Assembly: GCA_030180135.1 (NCBI GenBank)
Contig: CM058230.1
Location: 27,798,067-27,862,066 of the forward strand
Length of the DNA: 64,000 bases
Direction: 5' to 3'
DNA from: Orychophragmus violaceus
Taxonomy: Eukaryota; Streptophyta; Magnoliopsida; Brassicales; Brassicaceae
Made by a program: the position numbers and the translations under genes. The first letter of the stretch is position 1. The number at the start of each line of letters is the position of its first letter. Below the pieces are notes generated by a model. That model saw nothing but the letters and a program-made list of their open reading frames with translations, had not been told where the DNA came from and searched no databases. Positions 23,245-32,728 of the stretch are shown piece after piece.

Positions 23245-24669
23245 TCAGGTACGGGCTGATGGATCTGTGGTGGCCTCCTGCAGCTGCAAGTACGCACGAA
23301 GTTCCAAAGAACTCGAAACATACCATCGGATCTCTCTCCACTCTGCCTCAGAATACGCACCGTAAGCCATCGCAGGCTCAGAAAAGGGACCCACAATGTC
23401 GACTGGGGCTGGCGCGGGCGCAGGAGCAGGGGCGGCAGAAGTCGAAGCTCGTGAGGAAGGTTCTCCCAGCGGATGAGCCATAGAAGGAATCCCACGCTGC
23501 GCAGACTCAGGAGGCTGAAATCTCAGTGCCTCTAATGTGTCAATCTGTGTCCATCTGGCAGCAGGAAGCTCTATACCAGTCCTCCCAGTGGTCGGATCGG
23601 TGTAAACCCAAATGCGCCCCTCCTTGAGCCAAGTAGCGCTCTGCAAATGGCTCAGATCCAGAAACTCCCGGGATGTATCACGCTCTGTACCATGAAGAGG
23701 AATCCCACAGTACTCAAAAATGGGAGTAAGCAAACTCCCTACCGTCTCAGTACCAGCTCCATCGAAAGGCTTCGTCTGCAGATCAACTAAATGCTGTGCG
23801 AAGATATCTCCCAAGTTGAGACCCGTAGTAGGATCTCTCACACCAGAAAGTCTAAACTGATCTCTCAGTCCCATAAACAGCAGCTCCATCTCATATTTGC
23901 GCATCTTGTTTGCTTCGAACTTGCAAAGCAAGCTCCAGCACAAGATACGCGAGACATATCGCAGCACCGGATGTCTCATCTGCACTACGGGAGTGATCCT
24001 GGAGTTGTACCGACCACTGCCAATACACTCCCAGAACAGTCTGGCCTCATCTGCGTCCCACTCTAGTGGCATGGCAATGCGCCTCGGCCCAGTACTGAAC
24101 CCGTAGATCCTGCAAAGATCAAGTAGAGGAATCCGATACCTGACTCCCCAACTCATGAATGTAAATGTCCCAACTGTAGCGCTCCGGTTGTTGGGATCCG
24201 AGTAAACCACTCTGCAAGTGGCCATCAGCTGCCTGACCAGCTCAGGGTAGAGATCATGAGGTTGCATCGGCATTGTCCCTAGACCAATGCCTCTGCACAC
24301 AGCGAGCACCTGCTCATCAATCCCAAGAGTCCTGCAGGTGGAGTAGTCAGCGAACTTGGTCGGCTTGAAGATCATCCCACACCAACCACTGTAGAGAAAC
24401 GAGTCATACTCGTCCCATGAACTGAGCAATGGCCGCTCTGTGAACTCGGCAGACCTGAAGAAGGTTTTAAGATCCTCCGGCCACTGTCTAGTAGTCTGAA
24501 ATGGCGTGTTATCTGCTCTGGGCCAAGGCAAAGCAACCGGTGGCCCATATCTCTGGTATGGTGCGGGTGGCTCTGACTCTCTGCTAAGCCACTCTGGTGG
24601 TGGGATGTGTTGTCTCGTAGCTGTAAAAGCTGTGGCTCGTCTCTTGCGGGATTGCCTTTGAGTTGCCAT
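23245..24669 (-). CDS. ATHILA ORF-1 family protein at the envelope position
   Basis: Starting at the ATG at 24669 (M-A-T-Q-R-Q-S) the frame runs about 474 codons without a break; an ATG at 24705 would add 12 residues encoded by palindrome sequence. Features recalled from the ATHILA ORF-1 family: a basic N-terminus, W-P-R-A-D-N near residue 50, R-T-L-G-I-D-E near 120, Y-P-E-L-V-R near 145, and R-H-P-V-L-R-Y near 245. Near the C-terminus is an A-P repeat (A-P-A-P-A-P). The role is not known; in autonomous Athila relatives the ORF after pol is called envelope-like. I see no signal peptide and no strong membrane span here. Upstream and downstream are arrays of paired palindromes. Confidence 0.85.
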   Translation of the reverse strand: MATQRQSRKRRATAFTATRQHIPPPEWLSRESEPPAPYQRYGPPVALPWPRADNTPFQTTRQWPEDLKTFFRSAEFTERPLLSSWDEYDSFLYSGWCGMIFKPTKFADYSTCRTLGIDEQVLAVCRGIGLGTMPMQPHDLYPELVRQLMATCRVVYSDPNNRSATVGTFTFMSWGVRYRIPLLDLCRIYGFSTGPRRIAMPLEWDADEARLFWECIGSGRYNSRITPVVQMRHPVLRYVSRILCWSLLCKFEANKMRKYEMELLFMGLRDQFRLSGVRDPTTGLNLGDIFAQHLVDLQTKPFDGAGTETVGSLLTPIFEYCGIPLHGTERDTSREFLDLSHLQSATWLKEGRIWVYTDPTTGRTGIELPAARWTQIDTLEALRFQPPESAQRGIPSMAHPLGEPSSRASTSAAPAPAPAPAPVDIVGPFSEPAMAYGAYSEAEWREIRWYVSSSLELRAYLQLQEATTDPSART

Positions 24670-24689
24670 CTCGGATTCTGGTCGTGGGT

Positions 24690-24890
24690 GCAACGACCGT
24701 TGCATAGGGGCAGCGATCGTTGCTTAGTAAACCGAAATCGATTTCGCGGTTTAAGCACGTACCTTAATTTTAGCAATTGAACCAATTGCAACGACCGTTG
24801 CTTAGAAGCAACGATCGTCACAATGCGATTACCCCTCTTCGTCGAATTCACCTTGCAACGACCGGTGCACAAGTGCATCGATCGTCACAC
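24690..24890 (-). promoter_or_regulatory. Triple array of paired-palindrome modules upstream of ORF-1
   Basis: Core pairs are at 24694/24714, 24792/24812 and 24859/24879, every pair 20 bp apart. Arms are mostly GCAA...TTGC or GCAT. One module is followed by GCGATT. The array fills the spacer between the Gag-protease stop and ORF-1, where a subgenomic promoter, splice site or translation signal could act. Confidence 0.75.
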
Positions 24891-24996
24891 ATCTCCAGAC
24901 TCGAGCTCTGTATCTGAACTTAGCAAAAACAAAAACGAAAACGTGAAATCCTAACAAAAACACCAAAAATAAGAAATTAAAATAACTAAACCTAAC

Positions 24997-25014
24997 AGTG
25001 GGTTGCCTCCCACT
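24997..25014 (-). other. Conserved hairpin after the Gag-protease stop, element B
   Basis: AGTGGGAGGCAACCCACT (minus strand) has a perfect 6-bp stem and lies 46 nt after the stop codon. The identical 18 bases occur at the same place in elements A (30256-30273) and C (47460-47477). Confidence 0.8.
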
Positions 25015-25060
25015 CAGCGCTTGTTTAAGGTCAATAGCTTGACCGGACGCACAAGATTTT

Positions 25061-27694
25061 TCAGGCTCTAAGAGATCCTGACAGAGACTTGTTCTGTCTC
25101 TGTTCAAGTCTCCTCATCCATGGTGGAGAATAGGCTGTTGCAGAATGCTTCAGTCCAAGAAAGGTGGGAGTAAAATGTGCTCCAGGGTCTAGAATCACTG
25201 TATCATCCGGCTGCCCATCATCTGCTTCCATGATTGTGAATGTCTTCCCTTCTACCAGTGGCTTCCGCAGCTTCTCCATTTCATACCGCAGCGGTTCATC
25301 TCCCAGATGGAGGTCTATTAGACTCTGTCTAACATCAATCACAGCCCCTGCTGTCGCCAAGAATGGTCTTCCAAGCAGCAATGCTTCATCAGGATCGCAG
25401 TCATATTTCAGCACAAGGAAATCTGTCGGAACTAAATAGTTTCCAACTCTCACTGGGATGTCCTTTAAGAGTCCTTCCGGAACTCGTATAGACTGATCAG
25501 CTAGGACAAGACGGGTCCCAGTAGGAGAAAAATCCAGCAGTCCCAGCTGTTCCGCTACGGAATAAGGCATCATGCTTCCAGCAGCTCCTAAATCACACAG
25601 AGAGCGTCTAAAACTGTCTTCAAAGATAGAGCAATCTAGTATAAAGACTCCGGGATCAGGTAACTTCTTTGGTATCTTGTTTATCAGAACATCACTGATA
25701 TGTTGGGGAACTATAATCACCCATTCTCGCAGCTCATCATCCAAAGGCAGCATCTTGTTCAAGTACCTCTGTACACAGGGATGATAAGGTGGATCATCAG
25801 ACGGTGGAAGTTCTTCCAAGTCTTCACCACTTTCTTCTAGCTTCTTCAGCTCTTCAATCTCCTGTTTAATTACCTCAGACACCTTGGGATATTGCCTAGT
25901 TGCTTGTGCATAAATCTCCTCCCGAGTTATTTCAGATATATCGGGGAATAGGCGGGCCAGTTCTGCATCAGTCTCATTATCATCCGACAATATTGTCTGC
26001 TCACGACCTGCATCGACCGACACAAGGTGTGTGTCGATCGTTGCAATGCGATTTTCACAATTTCCACCTGAGAGTTTTTCACTCAAATCCGAAAATTTTT
26101 CTTCATCCACCAACTCAGCTGTACTTAGCTCAAATTTCTCACCTAGATGAGATCCATCATTAATGAGTACAGACCAGGCCTTAATATGAGTATCTGTGAC
26201 TCCTTTTCCCTTCATGGAACCTGAAATCTGATTTACCTGAGTGTCCAGTTGCTTCATATGAGTGTTCATAGACTCAATCTTTCCATTGAGATCCCCATAC
26301 ATAGCATCAATTTTCTTGTTGCAGTCCACAGAAGTCTTGACTTGGCTTTCCAGCAACTGTTCCATCATTGTCTCCATCTTAGTCTCGAAAGTAGTGGGTG
26401 TAGGAGGTGTCTGATAAGATGAAGATCCGTAGGTCCTCTGAGCATTCTGTCCATAAGGCTTCTGAAAATTACTGGTTTGTCCATAGCTCGATGAGTTCTG
26501 ATTGCCTGTGTAGGCACTTTTCTGTCCTCCACCGGAAAATCTGTTTCCAGATTGATATCCAAATCTGTTTCCTTGGAAACCAGATCCTCCGATGTAATTC
26601 ACATCCTCTTCCTGAGTGTCCTCCTCAGTCTGAATTACCTCTACCTCTTGAGCAAAGTGGACAGCCTTCTTTTCACCTAGAAGAGTGCAGATTTTGTCCA
26701 TCCTGGATCTCAGTTCAGCCATCTCTGAGTTATCAACACTTCCACTAGGTTTCTTCCTCCTTTCATCCATAGTCTTGCAGCTGTTGCTGCCAATTAGATT
26801 CTCAATCAACTGCTTAGCCTGTGTAGGAGTCCTGGTGTTGAAGTTGGCATTACTGGAATTGTCCAGCGCAGACTGATATGGAAGATCTATTCCTCTTAAG
26901 AAAATACCAATCAGCTGAACTTCAGTGAATCCATGGTGTGGGCAGTCACGCTGATACTGCTTAAATCTTATCCAGGCAGTCTTTAAAGGCTCCACAGCTC
27001 CTTGGGAGAAAGTGAGTATGTCCTGTCTGGACTGGTCTGAACGCGCATCATCATAGAAGTGACGCAGGAACTCACTCTTTAAAGCTGCCCAAGTGGTATA
27101 TTGGCCAGGTGCCAGCTGCCTCAGCCATACACTAGCGTCTCCAGCAAGACTGTGTGGAAATAACTTAAGGAACAGATAGTCCGGGCACACTCCCTCATAC
27201 TTCATGCCAGTAACTATGTCCTCAAACCGATCAATGTGATCCATAGGCTGCTCCGCTTGGTGACCATGAAAAGCAATCTGTCTCATCAGCTGGTAGTAGA
27301 TGGTCTTGACCTCAAAGTCATTCCTTTCAAAGGCAGGAAGCACTAAAGCTGCTCGGTTTGCATGAAACTCATCAGGTCTGTTGTAGTCAGCTAGTGTCCT
27401 CTCATGAACCACCATCCGTCTATCTTGAGCTTGTCTTTGACCCTGGTTTTGTTCCTGTTGCAGTTGCTCAGGAGGGTCAGGGATGACATTCCCTTCAGCA
27501 TCAACCCTTTGCCCAGCAGCATTGTAAGGATTGTTCTCCGGATCCCTCAGGGTACCCTCAGCATCTGGTATCAAGATCAAACGTTCTCGTACCATTCTCT
27601 CTCTTCTGTTAGCTCTTTCTAAACGTCCAAGTTCCTCTAGATTGAGATTAACCAAGCTCGAGTTTGGATTACTTCGAGTTTTCTGCGTTGGCAT
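25061..27694 (-). CDS. gag-pro: Gag-protease polyprotein of element B, intact
   Basis: The likely start is ATG 27694 (M-P-T-Q-K-T-R), giving 877 codons; the open frame reaches 27718 with a TTG codon. Order: Athila N-terminus (I-L-I-P-D-A-E-G-T-L-R-D, then L-A-D-Y-N-R-P-D), gag domain about residues 125-300 (L-R-H-F-Y-D-D-A-R-S, R-D-C-P-H-H), a glycine/asparagine/serine-rich linker, a coiled coil (M-M-E-Q-L-L), an acidic segment, then an aspartic protease around residues 680-820 with D-L-G-A as active-site motif (the usual form is D-T/S-G-A, so Leu replaces Thr or Ser). The protein ends S-P-P-W-M-R-R. The palindrome module at 26010-26056 is translated inside the linker as I-D-T-H-L-V-S-V-D-A. 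Pol is missing. Confidence 0.9.
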   Translation of the reverse strand: MPTQKTRSNPNSSLVNLNLEELGRLERANRRERMVRERLILIPDAEGTLRDPENNPYNAAGQRVDAEGNVIPDPPEQLQQEQNQGQRQAQDRRMVVHERTLADYNRPDEFHANRAALVLPAFERNDFEVKTIYYQLMRQIAFHGHQAEQPMDHIDRFEDIVTGMKYEGVCPDYLFLKLFPHSLAGDASVWLRQLAPGQYTTWAALKSEFLRHFYDDARSDQSRQDILTFSQGAVEPLKTAWIRFKQYQRDCPHHGFTEVQLIGIFLRGIDLPYQSALDNSSNANFNTRTPTQAKQLIENLIGSNSCKTMDERRKKPSGSVDNSEMAELRSRMDKICTLLGEKKAVHFAQEVEVIQTEEDTQEEDVNYIGGSGFQGNRFGYQSGNRFSGGGQKSAYTGNQNSSSYGQTSNFQKPYGQNAQRTYGSSSYQTPPTPTTFETKMETMMEQLLESQVKTSVDCNKKIDAMYGDLNGKIESMNTHMKQLDTQVNQISGSMKGKGVTDTHIKAWSVLINDGSHLGEKFELSTAELVDEEKFSDLSEKLSGGNCENRIATIDTHLVSVDAGREQTILSDDNETDAELARLFPDISEITREEIYAQATRQYPKVSEVIKQEIEELKKLEESGEDLEELPPSDDPPYHPCVQRYLNKMLPLDDELREWVIIVPQHISDVLINKIPKKLPDPGVFILDCSIFEDSFRRSLCDLGAAGSMMPYSVAEQLGLLDFSPTGTRLVLADQSIRVPEGLLKDIPVRVGNYLVPTDFLVLKYDCDPDEALLLGRPFLATAGAVIDVRQSLIDLHLGDEPLRYEMEKLRKPLVEGKTFTIMEADDGQPDDTVILDPGAHFTPTFLGLKHSATAYSPPWMRRLEQRQNKSLSGSLRA
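26010..26056 (-). promoter_or_regulatory. Paired-palindrome module inside element B gag-pro
   Basis: Cores CGACCG (26014) and CGATCG (26035) are 21 bp apart, followed by GCGATTTTC, all inside an uninterrupted reading frame. Confidence 0.75.
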
Positions 27695-27713
27695 AAACTG
27701 TCTGTAATCGTCC

Positions 27714-27812
27714 AGCAACGATCGATGCTATCAGTGCAACGATCGATTCAATCTCAATATCGCCTAGTGACGATCGACGCAAGGTATGCAACGATCGACG
27801 CAAGGCGAAATT
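27714..27812 (-). promoter_or_regulatory. Two paired-palindrome modules in element B leader
   Basis: Core pairs 27719/27740 and 27771/27792, each 21 bp apart, lie between the primer-binding site and the Gag start, followed by GGCGAAATTCG. The location matches the module at 18916-18950 of element A and those at 48625-48717 of element C. Confidence 0.75.
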
Positions 27813-27943
27813 CGTACCTGCGACAGAAAGAAACAGAGAAAAAGTTAGCAAAATAAAAAAAAATAAAAACGAAAAAGAACAAAAACAAAAAGAAAAATTT
27901 CTAGTAAAAACCCTAAGTTCGGTCCTATCGAAGACTCAAAGAG

Positions 27944-27961
27944 TCCCCGGCAACGGCGCCA
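27944..27961 (-). other. Element B primer-binding site
   Basis: Inverted copy of TGGCGCCGTTGCCGGGGA next to the 5' LTR, as in elements A and C. The last base position may be off by one or two. Confidence 0.8.
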
Positions 27962-27967
27962 AAAACT

Positions 27968-29161
27968 TGATAGGTTATAAGTTTTACCCTATTCTAAACT
28001 GCAAGTGAACAACAATGTCAAGTAGTATATAGGGTTATCGAATCCACAGGGACACTTGGTCTCAATAGAAACAGAAACGTAGAGATTAAACTAGAAATAA
28101 AGCAAGTAAGTAAGTAAATAGATTGCGTTGCAAGAAAGTAAACAGTAGCAGGAATCGGTTTTGTAAGCAATAAACTAAAAGCGTCAAGCCTAGGGTATTC
28201 TCAGGAAATCAGACAAGCAGACAAGCTAATCAGTCAGGATCAAATTAAACTCAGTTCTAGAACTCAAATCACGGGAATAGAGTTAACCAAATCTCTTTGC
28301 GAAAACTCTCTAAGCCTAAGTGCAGTAACCCAAATCTCTTTGCAATTACTAACAGATTAAACTAGCATTAAGTTCAAGTTCGATATGTTCACAATTAAAC
28401 TAAGCCAAATCTCTTTGCGAATAATTTAATTGCTCAACCTAAATAGTTCAGATTCCTAAACCCCACTCTCGTGACGTATTTAGCAACCTCAGATCTAGAT
28501 TCTAATTGATCAGGTTAGAACTACTTTAAGCACAATTTAGTTTGAAGAACATTCTAATCATGTGAATCCTAACTGAATTAAACAAGTCTAGCAAGTCATC
28601 AAACCCTAATGAGAAACCCTAAACTCAACTATGGATCTACTCAGACATGATTAATGAAAACATAGTCAAAGAAATAATAGATTGCATATAAGAAATTAAA
28701 TAGATAAAGGGGTTCGAAATCTTCTCCAAAATAAGTGAATACAGGAAATAGATCAGCCCCAAAAGCTCTAGAAATCTCTTAGCTCTAAGTATGAAAGCGT
28801 AACTAAATAAAACACCAAAAACTAGTATATATAGGCATAATCTCGGATGGGGCTTCTGTGTAAATACTGGAACTATCTTGGGCTTCTTTGCAAATCTTCA
28901 TAACTTAATTAAACCGACGTGTACGGCCCATCTCGGTAGTGTGTCGACCGATGCACAAGGTGTGTCGGTCGATGCATGATCAATATATCAGGCAGTGACT
29001 TCAGCTCTCGGCCAAAACGTCCCAAAAGTCCCAAAATGCTCCAAATATCTCCAATTAGCTCCAAACTTGATTAAACCTGTAAAAGACTCTAAACGAATAC
29101 AAAAGACACTAAAAACACATCTATATCATGGTTTAAACTGGGTAAAAACCATGATATATCA
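27968..29161 (-). repeat. Element B 5' LTR
   Basis: 1194 bp, TG...CA ends on the minus strand, nearly identical to 20529-21723. It has a TATATATA box at 28826-28833 and a paired-palindrome module at 28941-28975. Confidence 0.92.
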
Positions 29162-29166
29162 TTTGT

Positions 29167-30207
29167 CTAGAGAAACCGAATGAGGCTAAAGAGAGAGACT
29201 ACAAACCAAAAATTCCATTCCCTAGGAAGTCCAAGCAAGAGATTCAGTTGGAAAGGTACAAGAAGATAATGAGGGATAAGCTAACTGAGGTCCCATTGAT
29301 TAATGCTACTAAGACCATTCCTATGGTGCCGAGATGTGTTACAGACATTCTTTCTAGTAACATGACTGAATAAGAAGGTGTCTTGATGGTCTCTGAAGTG
29401 TGCGATGCCGTTATTCATGGCAGGATTCCTGAGAAACTAAAGGATCCAGGGAATTTTGTTTTAGACTGTGCTATTTACAGAGACAGATTTAAGAGGTCAT
29501 TGTGTGATCTTGTCTCAAGTGTGAATCTCATGCCATGCTCTGTGGCTGTGAGATTAGGACTGTTGAACTTCCAGCCCACTAGGATCTCTCTAGTCCTAGA
29601 TGATCGATCAAAGAGGTATCCAGAAGGAGTTCTTGAGAACATCCCTCTCAGAGTTGGAAACTACTTTATTCCAATGGACTTTGTGGTGTTGAAGTATGAG
29701 ATTGAGCCTGATGATCCTCTACTGCTTGATAGATCCTTTTTAGCCACTCCTAGAGCTGTGATTGATGTGAAACATGGTCTGATTGATCTCCACTTGGGAG
29801 ATACGTCTTTGCAGTTCAAGATGGATAGGTTGCAGAGATCCACCATTGATGGACAAAGCTTCAGTGTTGAGATAAAACCAGAGATTGAGATTGGAGAGGG
29901 GAAGATGGCGGTTCCTGCTGAGTCTGCTCTAACATCTTCAAAGCATGTACCTTCTCTTAAGCAGAAAGCTCCAAACATCACACCTAGGCAACATCTGACC
30001 AAGCCAAGGTACGCATTCTCTGACCTTAAGTATGCTGACTCTTATGATGATTTTGCAGGGAATCGAGTTAGGAAAGGAAATGTTCCACCTGACCTTGCTG
30101 TCATTCCCAAGTTCCTCGGAAGATCTCATGATCATAATGCCTATACACCACCTTGGATGAAGAGACATTCACAGAGACACTCCAAGTCTCTGTTGAAACC
30201 CCCATGA
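29167..30207 (+). pseudogene. gag-pro: Gag-protease C-terminal part of element A
   Basis: This is the continuation of element A's polyprotein after the element B insertion. 29167-29370 reads as the Athila linker (K-I-P-F-P-R-K-S-K-Q-E) and is closed by an in-frame TAA at 29371. The frame reopens at once, with ATG 29386, and gives about 273 codons. The protease region has R-S-L-C-D-L-V-S-S where B has C-D-L-G-A-A, so the active-site Gly is lost; L-G-R-P-F-L-A-T of B is L-D-R-S-F-L-A-T here. The C-terminus N-A-Y-T-P-P-W-M-K-R-H ending S-L-L-K-P-P is nearly the same as in element C. Pol is absent between protease and C-terminus, as in B. Confidence 0.85.
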
Positions 30208-30255
30208 GTCTGATCTCTTACCCATAGTCAAGATAATGACTAAAAACAAGCGCTG

Positions 30256-30273
30256 AGTGGGAGGCAACCCACT
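30256..30273 (+). other. Conserved hairpin after the Gag-protease stop, element A
   Basis: AGTGGGAGGCAACCCACT lies 48 nt after the stop and is identical to the copies in B and C. It is preceded by AAGCGCTG in all three. Confidence 0.8.
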
Positions 30274-30374
30274 GTTGGGTCAGGTTTTTTTTTCGTTTTG
30301 GTTTTTGGTTTTGTTTCTTTGATTTTTCTGGTTTTTGGTGTTTCAGAACGTGATGAACATGATTCCAGACAGCA

Positions 30375-30512
30375 GTGTCGGTCGACACCCTTTCGTGTCG
30401 GTCGACACCAAACTCGAAAACACGGACCATAATCGAGGATGCTCGATTAGGATCAGATTTGTGTCGACCAAAGCCTTGTGTCATTCGACACTGGTTGTGT
30501 GTCGGTCGACAC
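30375..30512 (+). promoter_or_regulatory. Two paired-palindrome modules downstream of element A gag-pro
   Basis: Core pairs begin at 30379/30399 (20 bp) and 30482/30503 (21 bp). The first palindrome of the second pair has a damaged core (CATTCG) but intact GTGT/ACAC arms. Confidence 0.7.
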
Positions 30513-30529
30513 TAACCGCGACTGCAGGT

Positions 30530-31543
30530 AAGGTTTCTGATCTTCCGAGCTTTTCGCTGGTTATACCTTGTTTAAGCCCAAGCTGCGATAACACTGGGGA
30601 CAGTGTTGTTTAAGTGTGGGGGAGGTAGTTTACTGACCACCGTTTGCTTTCTTTTCTTAGTGTCAGTCCTTTGTTTTCAAAACTGTTTTATTGAGTCAAA
30701 ATTGGTATGAAACTATGATTTTACGAGGAAATTTTTCGCTGAAACAGGAACTAAGTGACCATTGGACAGAACTGCAGTAGCTATGACTGTTAGAAAACCA
30801 CAGACTGATCAGCCTACCAAGGACACCCATATCTTCTCAGGTATTCAGAGGATCTTCTACTAACTTCACCTCTAATCTTGACTTAATCTTCTTACCCAGG
30901 GGCTTGGTATCTCTTGATCGGATTCCTCTGACGTGCCTGACACAGCCTATGATCCTGTCTGAGTATGGTTTCTGATTTTTTCCCTCCCTTGAAAGTAAAA
31001 AAAAAAAAGAGATAAAAACCGAGGATAAGCTAATAGCTTCGAAATGGTCATGGGAGTGGTAGAGACCCCTATTACCTCCTGTGTATCCATGTAAAGATCC
31101 AAAGTTAAACCCCAATAAAAAAGGAAGAGCACTGATAGAAAAACTAAAATGATACCCAGTGGGGAAAAATCAGTGCTAAGGGAGAAAGGGAAAAGAAAGA
31201 AACCAGAAACCGACAGTTTGGTGGTCAGATACTGAATGGGTTGAGTCCATGTGTCCTTTGATTCGATACTCCCTCTGTGAGACCGCACTTAATTGTATAC
31301 AGAGGCTAGTGTGGTGAATTTGAATGTCCTAATCTGATTGTGGAGTTTACTTGGGACAGTTGCTAAGTGTGGGGGAAGTACATTTGTGTTTTGAGCTCTG
31401 CAGGAAAGTTTTCAGTGGCTTACCAAGTGAATGTGAATGCGAAAGTTCCTAGGACGAAATGAGTTTCTGAGTTTTCAAACCTCTTTCTTATGATTTAGTT
31501 CTTTACTTGCTTGAGGGCAAGCAAGAGCTAAGTGTGGGGGAGT
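30530..31543 (+). other. Element A 3' non-coding region with three polypurine tracts
   Basis: There is no ORF-1 here, unlike element B. AAGTGTGGGGGA tracts occur at 30612-30625, 31365-31378 and 31530-31543; the last abuts the 3' LTR. An 8-bp-stem hairpin (CTTGCTTG / CAAGCAAG) lies at 31506-31525. Confidence 0.75.
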
Positions 31544-32723
31544 TGATATATCATGGTTTTTAAGTGTTTTAGGCCATGATATATGTACACAATCGAGTCT
31601 TCTATAGAGTCTTTCGAGTCCTTTCATGTACTTTACATGTTATATCACGTTTGGAGCTTACTTGAACATTATGGCGCATTCTGGAGCTTTATAGAGCATT
31701 CATGTGTTTGCAGAAGAGTTGATATGATCGTCTGGCATTGGTGTCGATCGACACTACTTAGGTGTCGGTCAACATGGTTCGTAAGCAGAAAGATTTGGCC
31801 GATTAATAAAGATTTTGAAGAATCTGCAAATTAGCCCAGAAGTTTCTCATAATTACAAAGTGACCCAAATCGTGTTTTAGCTTTTAATTAGGTTTTACAG
31901 CCATTGTTGAGGCTAAGTTTTATTTTAGAGATTTTTCTATTAGACTAGGAGATTTGGGGCTGATCTTGTTCTCGAGAGAGGAGATTTCGAACCCATGTTC
32001 TTACTCTTTTTTTATTTATCTATGATATCTATTTTGACTATGTTTTCTGTTATGATTGCTATGTCTGAGTAGATCTCTTGTTAGGTTAGGGAATTCTCAT
32101 TAGGGATTTGAAGGAATGCTAGATTAACTGATTAATTTGGATTCATCATCTAATTCTTCATCTAAATCGTTCGTAACACTTAATCTGAACTGGCCATTTA
32201 GATTATTGATATTAGGTTGATTTACACAATGAGAGTTGGTTAATTAGCTAGAAAAGATTTAGGTGAGCAACTTATCTATTCACAAAGAGATTTGGTTTAG
32301 AGAAGTTGTGAACAAACGAACTTGGAATTAATGTATGTTTAGAACTCTAGGATTCACAACGAGAGTTGGTTTGCTAGGTTGTTAGACATAGATAATTATC
32401 GCAGCGAGAGCTGGTTAGTTTTACTTCTGTGATTCTAGTTCAAGAACGCTAATAGATTGAATTCTGGTTGTTTGCTATCTGATTTCCTGATATCCTGAGA
32501 ACTTCCTGAAACCTGACGCCTTCGTTAATTGCTTACATTCACCTCACTTCATTCGTTTACTTGCTGTCTTGTTTACTACTTTACAGTCTGTTTTGCTTAG
32601 CTTAATTCGATTACTCATAATCTATCGTGTGAACCGTGAGTCTTTGTGGATTCGATACCCTAAGTACTACATTGCATAACTGTTTACTTATAGTAGAATA
32701 TGATTAAAACTCTGAGCCTATCA
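31544..32723 (+). repeat. Element A 3' LTR
   Basis: Begins TGATATATCATGG and ends GCCTATCA, followed by the duplication GGCAT. The module at 31741-31775 is half damaged (CGGTCA instead of CGGTCG). Confidence 0.92.
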
Positions 32724-32728
32724 GGCAT

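Larger units (their letters stand above)
20529..29161 (-). mobile_element. Athila-like element B, 8.6 kb, inserted in element A
   Basis: The element is flanked by the perfect duplication TTTGT (20524-20528 and 29162-29166). Its LTRs, 20529-21723 (3') and 27968-29161 (5'), differ at only about a dozen positions in 1195 bp by eye, so the insertion is recent relative to element A. It carries a primer-binding site, an uninterrupted Gag-protease ORF, an ATHILA ORF-1 family ORF at the envelope position, and three polypurine tracts. There is no reverse transcriptase or integrase and no gap where a recent deletion scar is obvious. It must rely on enzymes from an autonomous relative. Confidence 0.93.
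17607..32723 (+). mobile_element. Athila-like Ty3/gypsy element A (split by element B)
   Basis: Two 1180-bp LTRs (17607-18786, 31544-32723) are flanked by the perfect 5-bp duplication GGCAT (17602-17606 and 32724-32728). A primer-binding site follows the left LTR and a polypurine tract precedes the right one. Without element B (and one copy of B's duplication) the element is about 6.5 kb. It codes for an Athila-type Gag and a degenerate retroviral-type protease region but has no reverse transcriptase, RNase H or integrase, so it is non-autonomous. Gag carries a frameshift near 20245 and an in-frame stop lies at 29371, so it is also inactive. The two LTRs differ visibly more than those of element B, which fits its older age. 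Confidence 0.92.

Noticed and set aside
29383..30207. Independent protease gene starting at 29383
   Set aside because: The frame starts with TTG/ATG directly after a stop and is the tail of element A's Gag-protease ORF.
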